Source: DATFTF01 sp963825175 (GTDB taxonomy: Bacteria; Acidobacteriota; Thermoanaerobaculia; UBA5066; Gp7-AA6). From it: a stretch of 64,000 nt of DNA. The notes under the pieces were generated by a model, which had not been told where the DNA came from, searched no databases, and was given only the letters and a program-made list of their open reading frames with translations. Location: assembly GCA_963825175.1 (NCBI GenBank), contig CAWGSA010000002.1, positions 2,870,017 through 2,934,016 of the forward strand. The letters run 5' to 3'. Numbering within the stretch: the first letter of the stretch is position 1; every line of letters begins with the position of its first letter. This document shows, one piece after another, positions 18,752 through 26,449 of the stretch. The translations under genes and the position numbers were made by a program.

Positions 18752-20620
18752 CTAGTTCTTCTGCGGCTGCCCCTGTTGCAGCTGCGCGGAGGCGGCATTC
18801 TTCGCGGCCGCGGCTTCGGCGGCTGCCTTGCGATCGGCCCAGATCTTCGTCCAGCCGACCCGCTCGGCCGTCGTCATGTTCACCGTCCCATCCGGGTTGT
18901 ACGTCCCGTTGGAGATCAGCCGGCGCTTTTGCTCTTCGTTGAAGTAACCGGGAATCGTCTGTTTGGGGGATTCCGGCATGTAGCCTCCGTCGACCACGAC
19001 CTGCCAGTCCTTGAAGGTCTGCCGAACGCCGTTGACGAGGTAGTGGAACCTGACGTCCTGGGAGGAGTGAACCACGATCTGGTTCAAGTCCTGACTCACG
19101 ATGTACAGCGTGGCCGGTGCCCCAATGGGCGTGAGCTGGACCGTCAAGCCCTCGATGTCGGTCACGAGACGAAAGCTCTCGGGCACTGGAATCACGGCCA
19201 TGGAGTGGTAAGTCTCGGCGCTTCCGCGGAAATAGGTCCCCGCCTCGGGCCCTTCCAGGGCGACGTAGCGGATGAGCTTGTTCGGGTCCGTGGGATGGAC
19301 TTCGACGAAAGGCTTCGCGCCGCTCGCACCAATGTCTCCCTGAGCGAAGACGCCCCAGGGACCGCCGCTGCCGCTGTAGCCGAGAAGTCCCCCACTTATG
19401 AGAGTTCCAACACTGTTCACCAGCGTTCCAGAGGAGCCTCTGATTTGAGACACTCCGATCGTTCCGAAGCCCGTCGCGCTCTCCCCACGCACGCCTGCCG
19501 GAACGTAGCCTGTGCTCCCGAGGGGAGCCGGCGGCCCGGATGCATCAACGCCCCTGACGCCGGCGGAATCGGGTGCCACGCTGGATTCATTCCCAATGAC
19601 TCCGTACCCCCTCTGGCCGGAAGTGCTGTCGAGTGCAGTGGCCTGAACGCCGTATCCGCCATTGCCGCTGGCGCTGAAATTCCCTCCCGCGCCAATCCCA
19701 CTCCCAGCCACGCCCGTACAAAGCGAGGTTGGTGGACCAGAAAAAGTGCAGACGCCCTGCACACCGGTGGTTTGACCGAAGGAGTCTCCTTCGCCGCGGA
19801 CCCCGGCCGAAAAGGCGGTTAACGTGCTCGCACCAACGACACCATAGGTCGGGCCACCGTCCGTTCCCGTGGCGGCACCATAGACACCAGCTGAGCTGTC
19901 TCCCGTTGAGTTCGTGATCCCAACCACACCGTAGGAGTTTGGCTGAAACTGGTTGAGATTAAACCCCTGGATCGCACCGTAGCCCGAGCGATTGACGTCG
20001 CCTTGGACTTGAAATATGTCCCCCTGGGGCATGTTTGATGCGTTGCCGTTGTAGTAGTACCCGTTGACGTCGACGGTGAAGTTAACCGAGCCGCCTCCTT
20101 GATTGACCTGAACGACGATGTTGCCCGCGCCGTCGGTCGCGAGGATCCCGGCATTGGCCCGCTGCGTCTCCGAAGGCGGATAATTGATCCAGGCGGTCGT
20201 CGGAGACGCAAACATAACGATGCCGACCTTGAAGACGCCGTTGCCCGTCGCTCCGGCGATGCTGAACACGGTGATGTTGACCGAGACGGCCTGGGAGGTG
20301 TTCGGAATTCCGCAGGGTGCGCCGCTCAACTGGATCGTTCGGGGCGTGTTGTCGGCGAGAGGCGAGAAGTTGCGCGAGTCGTACTGGCGGCACGGAGTCA
20401 TCGGGAAGAAGGCATAGGGCCCCGCTCCGAGCTCGCCGCTTTGAATCGCCAGGGGATGTGCCCCGGTCCCTCGCGCAGGTGTGTAGGTCGACGGAGCATG
20501 CCAGTTGACCAGGGGAGGCCCCGAATCCGGGACCGAGGACCGCGAGTTCTGGCCCACGGCCACCGCCGCGATCGCAAAAAGGGAGACGAGAAGAGCCGGG
20601 AGTCTTCCGTGGGAAACCAT
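18752..20620 (-). CDS. Secreted repeat protein of unknown function (GVxG repeats)
   Basis: 622 residues from the ATG at 20620, chosen because AGGAGG lies five bases before it. A signal peptide is present (LLVSLFAIAAVAVG). The N-terminal region has a Cys-containing motif (FFPMTPCRQYDSRNFSP) and beta-rich sequence. The centre has many short YGVVG, AGVYG, GVRGE repeats, like beta-helical phage-fibre or trimeric surface proteins. The C-terminal part (VALEGPEAGTYFRGSAE) resembles the region before intramolecular chaperone domains. An Ala/Gln-rich tail ends it. Probably an exported surface fibre; function not known. Codon use is less GC-biased than in its neighbours. Confidence 0.75.
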   Translation of the reverse strand: MVSHGRLPALLVSLFAIAAVAVGQNSRSSVPDSGPPLVNWHAPSTYTPARGTGAHPLAIQSGELGAGPYAFFPMTPCRQYDSRNFSPLADNTPRTIQLSGAPCGIPNTSQAVSVNITVFSIAGATGNGVFKVGIVMFASPTTAWINYPPSETQRANAGILATDGAGNIVVQVNQGGGSVNFTVDVNGYYYNGNASNMPQGDIFQVQGDVNRSGYGAIQGFNLNQFQPNSYGVVGITNSTGDSSAGVYGAATGTDGGPTYGVVGASTLTAFSAGVRGEGDSFGQTTGVQGVCTFSGPPTSLCTGVAGSGIGAGGNFSASGNGGYGVQATALDSTSGQRGYGVIGNESSVAPDSAGVRGVDASGPPAPLGSTGYVPAGVRGESATGFGTIGVSQIRGSSGTLVNSVGTLISGGLLGYSGSGGPWGVFAQGDIGASGAKPFVEVHPTDPNKLIRYVALEGPEAGTYFRGSAETYHSMAVIPVPESFRLVTDIEGLTVQLTPIGAPATLYIVSQDLNQIVVHSSQDVRFHYLVNGVRQTFKDWQVVVDGGYMPESPKQTIPGYFNEEQKRRLISNGTYNPDGTVNMTTAERVGWTKIWADRKAAAEAAAAKNAASAQLQQGQPQKN

Positions 20621-20736
20621 GATGTCCTCCTGGTTCACGGCGGGAAAGGCCGTTGGCCGGATTCTAGCCCGCTGGGAAGGATCGACTGACAGCGCTCAAT
20701 GCGTCCCGGTTCGCGAACCGGAGCGCAGGCGACGGC

Positions 20737-20760
20737 TTGGAGCGGGAAACGGGGGTCGAA
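20737..20760 (-). repeat. Copy of the tRNA-Gly 3' end (possible att site)
   Basis: 24 bases identical to 23240-23263, which cover the T-arm, acceptor and CCA of the tRNA-Gly gene, in the same orientation. The rest of the tRNA is absent here. Such duplicated tRNA 3' ends mark the distal end of tRNA-integrated elements; the ~2.5 kb in between would be the insert. Confidence 0.75.
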
Positions 20761-20870
20761 GACCACTCACTCGTGCGAAATCCTGAGCAATTTGGTCGTT
20801 TTGTCAGCGTCCGCAGCGTCTTTGTCAGCGAGCGGCTTAGCGCGGAACCTGGTTGCCCACTTCTTGCGCC

Positions 20871-21086
20871 TCAGGCAATCTCGGACACACGGCGGACTCC
20901 GAGCTCCGCCGGGACGTTTCCGTAGATGACCTCGATCCCCTCGGCAATGCCGGGGGCGATCGAACTCGAGAATGTCACTCCGGTCTGGTCCGAGATTGTC
21001 TGACCGTCGATGACGGTACTCGCCCTGGCGTCGCGCTGATTCTCGAGACGATCGATTAGGCTAAACGAGCTTGCTTCATGGTTCAT
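20871..21086 (-). CDS. Small hypothetical protein coupled to beta-propeller gene
   Basis: 71 residues from an ATG whose first base overlaps the stop of the upstream gene (TGATG), suggesting translational coupling. The sequence is soluble and acidic (TVIDGQTISDQTGVTFSSSIAPG) with no family I recognise and no signal peptide. It lies inside the segment bounded by tRNA-Gly and its copied 3' end. It could be the decayed end of a longer protein. Low certainty that it is expressed. Confidence 0.35.
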   Translation of the reverse strand: MNHEASSFSLIDRLENQRDARASTVIDGQTISDQTGVTFSSSIAPGIAEGIEVIYGNVPAELGVRRVSEIA

Positions 21087-23065
21087 CACCGGGAACCGAC
21101 TTGACGCGGCGACCTGCGGCGCTTCGCGGGCGTGACAGGCGCCCGGTCAAATTCGTCGGTGAAGAGGAAAACGCCCGCGCCGTTCGTGGCGGCATACAGT
21201 GTCCCGTCCGGACCAGGCGCACGGGCAAGGGCTAACACCCCGGGTTTCGTCAGGCCGACATTCATCGGCGTCCAGCTCGCACCCCGATCCGTGCTCACGA
21301 AGACTCCCCGGTTGGTCCCCGCGTAGAGAGTCGATGGCGAAGCCGGATCGAATAGAAGCGCGAAGATCCCCGTGGCAGTCAGGCCGTTGGTCACCTGCGT
21401 TCCAAAGGTCATGCCGCCGTCGGTCGACTTGAAAAGGCCGGCGTCCGTACCCGCGTAGATGATCGAACGGGAGACCGGATCCTCGGCGAGCGCAAAGACG
21501 ACCCGGGAAGCCAGCGCGCCGTTCGTGAGCAAATGCAACCCGCCTTGTCCACCGACCCTGGTCCCCCAGATCCCCGCGTCGCTACCGATGATCAGCGGAG
21601 AAGACGACGAGTGGGGGTTGACCACGGCGGCATTGAAGGACGGAGGGAAGGTACCCGTATCCCCGACGTAATAGTGGGGCCACGTCAATCCACCGTCGGC
21701 GCTCGTGGCGATTGAGCCGGTCAGCTCGCTGAGAGAGGGGCCGTCTCCGCCGACCGCGTAGACGTTCGAGGGTGAATCGGGGTCGATCGCGTACGCCAAG
21801 GGAATCGGAGCGGACGGAGAGCCTTGCTTCCAGGTTACCCCCCCGTCGGTGCTGAGGAAGCCTGCGCCAACCGTGCCCGTGAGAAGCGCCTTGGAACCCG
21901 GGACGAACAGAAGCGACAAGACAGGCGCGGGCAGGTTATTGCTAGCGGGCGTCCAGCTTCTGCCGCCGTCCACGCTCTTGAAGATGCCGGTTTGCCCGCC
22001 CACATAGATCGTCGAGGGCGCCGTGGTATCGACGGCGAGGGCGTAGGCGAGCAGAGGTGTCAAGCCGGAATTCGCGGCCGCGCAGCTCACTCCCCCGTCG
22101 GTGCTCTTGAAGAGGCCGATCTCTGTCCCGACATAGAGCGTCGACGGGGTGACCGGGTCGATGGCGAGGGCCCAGACGATCTGCACTGGCAGGCCTGTCA
22201 TCGCTCTTTCCCATCTCCCCACCCCGTTGACGCTCTTCAGGACCTGGCCGCCGGTGCCGCCGTAGACCGTCGATGGCGTCACCGGGTCGATCGCCAGCGC
22301 GAAGAAGTTGGACAGTTGACCTCCGACGGCCTTCCAACTCGCCGCGCCGTCGGTGCTCTTGAAGAGCCCGGCGCCCGTACCGGCGTAAATCGTCGAGGAC
22401 GTCGTCGGGTCGATCGCAAAGGAGTGGATGAGCGTGGAGGTCAGGCCGTTCGAGGCGGCTGTCCAGCTCGCGGCCGCGTCGGTCGATCGAAAGACGCCGG
22501 CGTTCGCCGTTCCCGCGTAGATCGTCGAGGGCGATTTGGGGTCAATCGCCAGAGCATTGACAGGCTGCGCACCGAGACCGTTGCTCGCGCTCGTCCAACT
22601 CGCCGCGCCATCGGTGCTCTTGAAGACGCCGTTGGGGGTTGCCGCGCAAACCGTGGCGGAGGTCTGTGGATCAACGACAACCGCCGAGATGGGTCTTCCA
22701 GAAAGCCCCGTGCTGGCCTGAGCCCACGTCGCGCCGCCGTCGCTACTCTTGAAGAGTCCCCGGCTGGTACCAGCATAGACGGTCGATGTCTGAATTGGAT
22801 CGATCGCCAGCGCGAAGACATTGGCTCCGGCGATGCCGGAGAAAGCCCAGCTCTCTCCGCCATCGACGCTCTTGAAGACCCCACCGAAGACTCCCGCATA
22901 AATCGTCGAGGGGGTGCGCCCATCGACGGCCAGAGCCTTCACGAGACCGCCTTCCGGGCTGACGCTGACCCAGTGGCCGAGGTTGGACTGCGCAAGCCCA
23001 ACACCGGGCAAAGCTCCCAGAGCCGCGGTCGCGGCCAAGATCCGGATACCTGAGAAGCGCGACAC
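21086..23065 (-). CDS. Exported BNR/VPS10-like beta-propeller protein
   Basis: 659 residues from the GTG at 23065 (AAGGT about eight bases upstream). This start gives a clean signal peptide (ILAATAALGALPGVGLAQ); longer versions would run towards the tRNA. Nearly the whole protein is repeats of the type IYAGTxxGVFKSTDGGxSW, about 14 of them, as in Asp-box/sortilin-like ten-bladed propellers (photosystem stability factor- or glycosidase-like folds). A short basic tail ends it. No catalytic residues can be assigned. It is the main cargo between tRNA-Gly and its duplicated 3' end. Confidence 0.82.
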   Translation of the reverse strand: MSRFSGIRILAATAALGALPGVGLAQSNLGHWVSVSPEGGLVKALAVDGRTPSTIYAGVFGGVFKSVDGGESWAFSGIAGANVFALAIDPIQTSTVYAGTSRGLFKSSDGGATWAQASTGLSGRPISAVVVDPQTSATVCAATPNGVFKSTDGAASWTSASNGLGAQPVNALAIDPKSPSTIYAGTANAGVFRSTDAAASWTAASNGLTSTLIHSFAIDPTTSSTIYAGTGAGLFKSTDGAASWKAVGGQLSNFFALAIDPVTPSTVYGGTGGQVLKSVNGVGRWERAMTGLPVQIVWALAIDPVTPSTLYVGTEIGLFKSTDGGVSCAAANSGLTPLLAYALAVDTTAPSTIYVGGQTGIFKSVDGGRSWTPASNNLPAPVLSLLFVPGSKALLTGTVGAGFLSTDGGVTWKQGSPSAPIPLAYAIDPDSPSNVYAVGGDGPSLSELTGSIATSADGGLTWPHYYVGDTGTFPPSFNAAVVNPHSSSSPLIIGSDAGIWGTRVGGQGGLHLLTNGALASRVVFALAEDPVSRSIIYAGTDAGLFKSTDGGMTFGTQVTNGLTATGIFALLFDPASPSTLYAGTNRGVFVSTDRGASWTPMNVGLTKPGVLALARAPGPDGTLYAATNGAGVFLFTDEFDRAPVTPAKRRRSPRQVGSR

Positions 23066-23240
23066 GGGAGTTACCTTAGTGTCGCGGCATTCTACAACTG
23101 TCGCGGCGCAACGACTCGAGCCGGCGCGTGCGGAGGTGAGACGGTCACTCCCGCGCACGCCGAAAGGGAATCGCACGCTGTGCCACGGAGCGAAGTCTGG
23201 CGGCGCATTCCGCGACTTCGTCCGGCTTGGCGGTTTCGGT

Positions 23241-23315
23241 TGGAGCGGGAAACGGGGGTCGAACCCGCGACTTCTACCTTGGCAAGGTAGCGCTCTACCA
23301 CTGAGCTATTCCCGC
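23241..23315 (-). tRNA. tRNA-Gly (GCC)
   Basis: Cloverleaf on the minus strand: acceptor GCGGGAA pairs with TTCCCGC, D-arm AGCTCAGTGGTAGAGC, anticodon GCC at 23283-23281 within CTTGCCAAG, T-arm with GGTTCGACCCC, and the CCA encoded. The 3' 24 bases recur at 20737-20760. Confidence 0.95.
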
Positions 23316-23372
23316 AAGGGGCTGAAAGGATAGCGGAGCGCCGGCTCCAGGGTCAAGCCGTGCGCTTCGAGA

Positions 23373-24053
23373 TCAAGCGTGGACGAGCTCCTGCGCCGTG
23401 CCTCCGCAGTGCCCGCACACGCGGATGGTCGTGCCTCCGAACTTGCGCTCGGGCGAGCAGTCGTCGCACAGGGGACGGCCCGTGTCGCGGCACTGGAAGA
23501 ACGCGACGCGGTCGGTGTGCGTGCGGCAGCACGTCGGCGGCTGGCCCTTGGCCTGTTTCCGCAGCGCGAAGAGCGAGCGCAGGTACGGCAGCTCGCCGGC
23601 CGGAACCGGCTCGGCGGTGTCGACCCGGACCGGATCCGCCTCGAGGATCTCGCCTGAGCGAATCAGGTTTCGAAGCGCCCGCCGATCGTAAACGTCCGTC
23701 TCGAATCCCGGCTTCCCCACGCGGAATCTCGTGTTCTCGTTGACTCTTTCGTCGGTCGCCGGTTCCTCCAGGCTCATGGTCCTGGAAGGGCGCGATGAGG
23801 TCTCGCGCGCCGGGCTCTCGGGCGACGACCCGTCGCGCGCCGGGTGCCGGATCGGCGCGGGAGCCGGTGCCGGTGCATCGGACTGGAGGCTGGCGTAGAC
23901 CTTGGCCTCATCGCGCGAAGGAAAGTCCATTGGCTGCTTGCAGTGCGGACACCGGAACCGCGCCCGGACCGGTGGAATCCGCTCGAGGAGGATCGAGAAA
24001 CTGCCGGCGCAGTTAGGGCATGTAAACGTGTAGCTGGGAGCGGCGTCGGTCAA
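23373..24053 (-). CDS. Zinc-ribbon / B-box-like zinc-binding protein
   Basis: 226 residues from the TTG at 24053 (GGAG five bases upstream). The N-terminus has an MJ0042-type zinc ribbon (CPNC and CPHC, about residues 10-35). A Pro/Ser-rich linker follows, then a middle segment (FETDVYDRRALRNLIRSGEI), and then Cys/His-rich motifs CCRTHTDRVAFFQC and PLCDDC plus CGHCGG. That C-terminal pattern resembles B-box zinc fingers found in bacterial regulators. Function unknown; possibly a protein-interaction or regulatory factor. It lies 34 bases downstream of yraN in the same direction. Confidence 0.7.
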   Translation of the reverse strand: MTDAAPSYTFTCPNCAGSFSILLERIPPVRARFRCPHCKQPMDFPSRDEAKVYASLQSDAPAPAPAPIRHPARDGSSPESPARETSSRPSRTMSLEEPATDERVNENTRFRVGKPGFETDVYDRRALRNLIRSGEILEADPVRVDTAEPVPAGELPYLRSLFALRKQAKGQPPTCCRTHTDRVAFFQCRDTGRPLCDDCSPERKFGGTTIRVCGHCGGTAQELVHA

Positions 24054-24087
24054 CGTTTCTCCGAGAAAAGGCGATTTTAACACGCGC

Positions 24088-24534
24088 TCACCGCTTCCAC
24101 CGCGGACGGACCGGCCCTTCGAATGCCCCTCGGAGAATCTCGACGCGCGGCCCATTGCCTTCGTCGAGGATCGAGACGACGTCGAAGCGGCACGTCGAGC
24201 GCACGGGCCGATGTTTCTGCAAGTACGCTTCGGCCGCCCGATGAATGCGGCGCTGTTTCTCCTCCGTGACCGCCGCCGCCGGAACCCCGAAGCCGGTTCC
24301 GTGGCGTCCCTTGACCTCGACGAAGCAAAGCGTTTTCCCATCCCGCGCCACGAAATCGATCTCCCCGACCCGCAGCGCGACATTGCGATCGAGGATGCGG
24401 TATCCGGCCTTCTTCAGGTACTTCTCCGCCAGGCTCTCCCACTCCTGGCCGAGACCGCGGCTGCCCGCGTAGCGCGGAGCCGATCGCCGCCGCCACCAAC
24501 CGAGCAGGTGCTCGACGAGAAACCGCGGCGTCAT
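24088..24534 (-). CDS. yraN: YraN / UPF0102 nuclease-like protein
   Basis: 148 residues from the ATG at 24534. The restriction-endonuclease-like core of the UPF0102 family is visible: GQEWESLAEKYLKKAGYRILDRN, GEIDFVARDGKTLCFVEVK (catalytic E-x-D...E-x-K arrangement) and EEKQRRI. Thought to act on DNA or recombination intermediates, though the biochemical role is unsettled. It begins 19 bases after the nrfA stop, so it is likely read through from that operon. Confidence 0.88.
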   Translation of the reverse strand: MTPRFLVEHLLGWWRRRSAPRYAGSRGLGQEWESLAEKYLKKAGYRILDRNVALRVGEIDFVARDGKTLCFVEVKGRHGTGFGVPAAAVTEEKQRRIHRAAEAYLQKHRPVRSTCRFDVVSILDEGNGPRVEILRGAFEGPVRPRWKR

Positions 24535-24553
24535 GGGACGTGGCGCGTCCGCT

Positions 24554-25978
24554 TCACGGTCCGGTGCGCACGATGGTGCGGGCGAAAGCCGGATCACGCA
24601 GGGCGACCTGGCCCTGCCGCGCCAGATCGATCGCCTCTCCCAGGACGCGGGCGGACTCCTGGGGCGCGTGGAAGCCGGTCGAGTTCTCCGACTCGATGAA
24701 GTCGATGCGAAACTGCGCATGCCGCTGCAGGTCGCGCGCCGCCGCCAGCTGGTCCTCCGAGGTCCCCGCTCCTTTGGCCGCTTTCAGATCCTGGATCAGT
24801 GCGACTAAGGCATCCATGGCCCGATTGCGCAGCTCGAAGGTCCGCTCCTGGATCTGGTCGACGCGCGCGACCAGCTCCTCTTCGCTCCAGCGGTGGCAGG
24901 TCTGGCACGCCCGGTTCACGTTTAAGAGCGGGCTCCTCACGTGGTGGTCGCTGATCTTCTGCGCTCCCGAGCGCATGTAAGGCATGTGGCAATCGGCGCA
25001 GGCCACGCCGGAGCGCGCGTGGATCCCCTGGTTCCAGAGCTCGAACTCCGGATGCTGGGCCTTGAGCACGAGCGCGCCGGTGTCGGCGTGGGTCCAGTCC
25101 TTGAACTTCTGCTCGTCGTAGTAGGCGAGGATCTGGTCGACGTTCAAGCCCTTGGCCCACGGATAGACCAGCCGCTTCTCCGGCCCCTGGAAGTAATACT
25201 CGACGTGGCACTGTCCGCAGACGTAGCTGCGCATTTCCTGCCGCGTGGCCATCGTGTTGACGTCATAGCCGGCGATCCCCTGCGAGGCCTTGAGCTGCCG
25301 GATCCCCTCGATAAAGGCAGGCCGCGTGATCCGAAGCTGCATCGTGATCGGGTCGTGGCAATCGATGCACGCCACCGCGTGAGTGACCAGCTTGCGCGCG
25401 TCGAAGTACGGCATGGAATTGAGCTTCTCGAATCCCTTCGTCAGATCGCCGTCTCCGAGCTTCTTGTACGTCGTGTAGACCGAGGCGTGGCAGTTCAGGC
25501 AGGTCCCCGGCTGCTTGACGACTTTCTGGCGCTCGGTGAAGGTCTGGTCGTCGAGCATGTACGCGTGGCCCCGTTTCTGGCGGTAGTCCACGGAAAACGC
25601 ATAGCCGGCCCACATTGTCTTCAGGCGCGGGTCCTGCTCCAGCTTGGACCGGGCTACGATCGAGCGGGGATCGGCCTCCGTCGGCGTGCGCGGCATGGCC
25701 TCGCTTCCCCCGAAGTGGGTGCGCATCATGTCCGTGGTGCGGAGGTAGCCGTCGTACTGCATCGGGAAGTTCTTGCCCCAGATCGCGGGGTCGACGGTGT
25801 CATCGGTCAGATCCACCACCCGGAAGAACGGATTCTTCGCCTCCTGCTTGCGCTCGACGATGTTGAGCAGCAGAGCCGTCACTCCCGCGGCCACGGCGGC
25901 CGCGGCCACGGCGACGAGCACGAAGGCTCGAACCGAGCGGCGGGGAGCGGCGGGACCGGGCACGCGGGATTCATTCAT
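24554..25978 (-). CDS. nrfA: Ammonia-forming cytochrome c nitrite reductase, CXXCH variant
   Basis: 474 residues; start ATG at 25978 with AAGGAGG seven bases upstream. An N-terminal membrane/signal helix is followed by five heme motifs: CLNCH, CIDCH, CGQCH (in CGQCHVEYYF), CADCH, CQTCH. KAQHPEFELW carries the conserved Lys-x-Gln-His of NrfA. It reduces nitrite to ammonium with six electrons in the periplasm. The first motif, which binds the catalytic heme, is CLNCH rather than the CXXCK found in most NrfA, so the proximal ligand should be His as in a minority of known enzymes. It follows nrfH by 12 bases. Confidence 0.93.
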   Translation of the reverse strand: MNESRVPGPAAPRRSVRAFVLVAVAAAAVAAGVTALLLNIVERKQEAKNPFFRVVDLTDDTVDPAIWGKNFPMQYDGYLRTTDMMRTHFGGSEAMPRTPTEADPRSIVARSKLEQDPRLKTMWAGYAFSVDYRQKRGHAYMLDDQTFTERQKVVKQPGTCLNCHASVYTTYKKLGDGDLTKGFEKLNSMPYFDARKLVTHAVACIDCHDPITMQLRITRPAFIEGIRQLKASQGIAGYDVNTMATRQEMRSYVCGQCHVEYYFQGPEKRLVYPWAKGLNVDQILAYYDEQKFKDWTHADTGALVLKAQHPEFELWNQGIHARSGVACADCHMPYMRSGAQKISDHHVRSPLLNVNRACQTCHRWSEEELVARVDQIQERTFELRNRAMDALVALIQDLKAAKGAGTSEDQLAAARDLQRHAQFRIDFIESENSTGFHAPQESARVLGEAIDLARQGQVALRDPAFARTIVRTGP

Positions 25979-25990
25979 ACACAACCTCCT

Positions 25991-26446
25991 TCAGTGAAGG
26001 TGACCAACCGAAGCGTGGCAGCGCACGCAGGAGATCGAGGCGCGCTCGCCCGAGACGCTCTCGATGGCGTGGACGATGTCCCCATGGCAGCGGCGGCAGT
26101 TGCGCTCCGTGATCCGGCGGGAGGCCTTCTTCAACTCGATCTGATCCGGATACGTCCCGCTGGTGAAGTAGTAGGAGTGCCAGAAGCCGTTGGAGGCCTT
26201 GGTCCAGTACTTGGGCACGAGAGACGCCGGCGTGTGGCAGTCGTTGCACGTCGCGGCGGAGCGGTGGCTCGACTTGATCCAGCCCGCGTACTGCTCGTTC
26301 ATGATGTGGCAGTTGGCGCAGGCGCGCGGGTCGTTGGTCAGGTAGGAATATCCCTTCGCGTACACGAACGCATAACCGCCCAGTCCCACCGCTACTCCGA
26401 TCAAGACCGCCGCCAGCACACCGACGAAGAAGACGCGGCCAGTCAC
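25991..26446 (-). CDS. nrfH: NrfH-type tetraheme quinol dehydrogenase
   Basis: 151 residues, NapC/NirT family, short form. One N-terminal membrane anchor (about 5-30) precedes four heme sites: CANCH, CNDCH, CRRCH, CVRCH. It takes electrons from menaquinol and feeds NrfA, with which it forms a membrane complex. It starts three bases after the stop of the EMO-like gene and ends 12 bases before nrfA, so all three should share one transcript. Confidence 0.92.
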   Translation of the reverse strand: MTGRVFFVGVLAAVLIGVAVGLGGYAFVYAKGYSYLTNDPRACANCHIMNEQYAGWIKSSHRSAATCNDCHTPASLVPKYWTKASNGFWHSYYFTSGTYPDQIELKKASRRITERNCRRCHGDIVHAIESVSGERASISCVRCHASVGHLH

Positions 26447-26449
26447 CGA

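Noticed and set aside
20699..20929. Small plus-strand ORFs beside the tRNA-Gly 3' copy, considered as integrase remnants
   Set aside because: No catalytic Arg-His-Arg-Tyr pattern or any other recombinase motif is visible.
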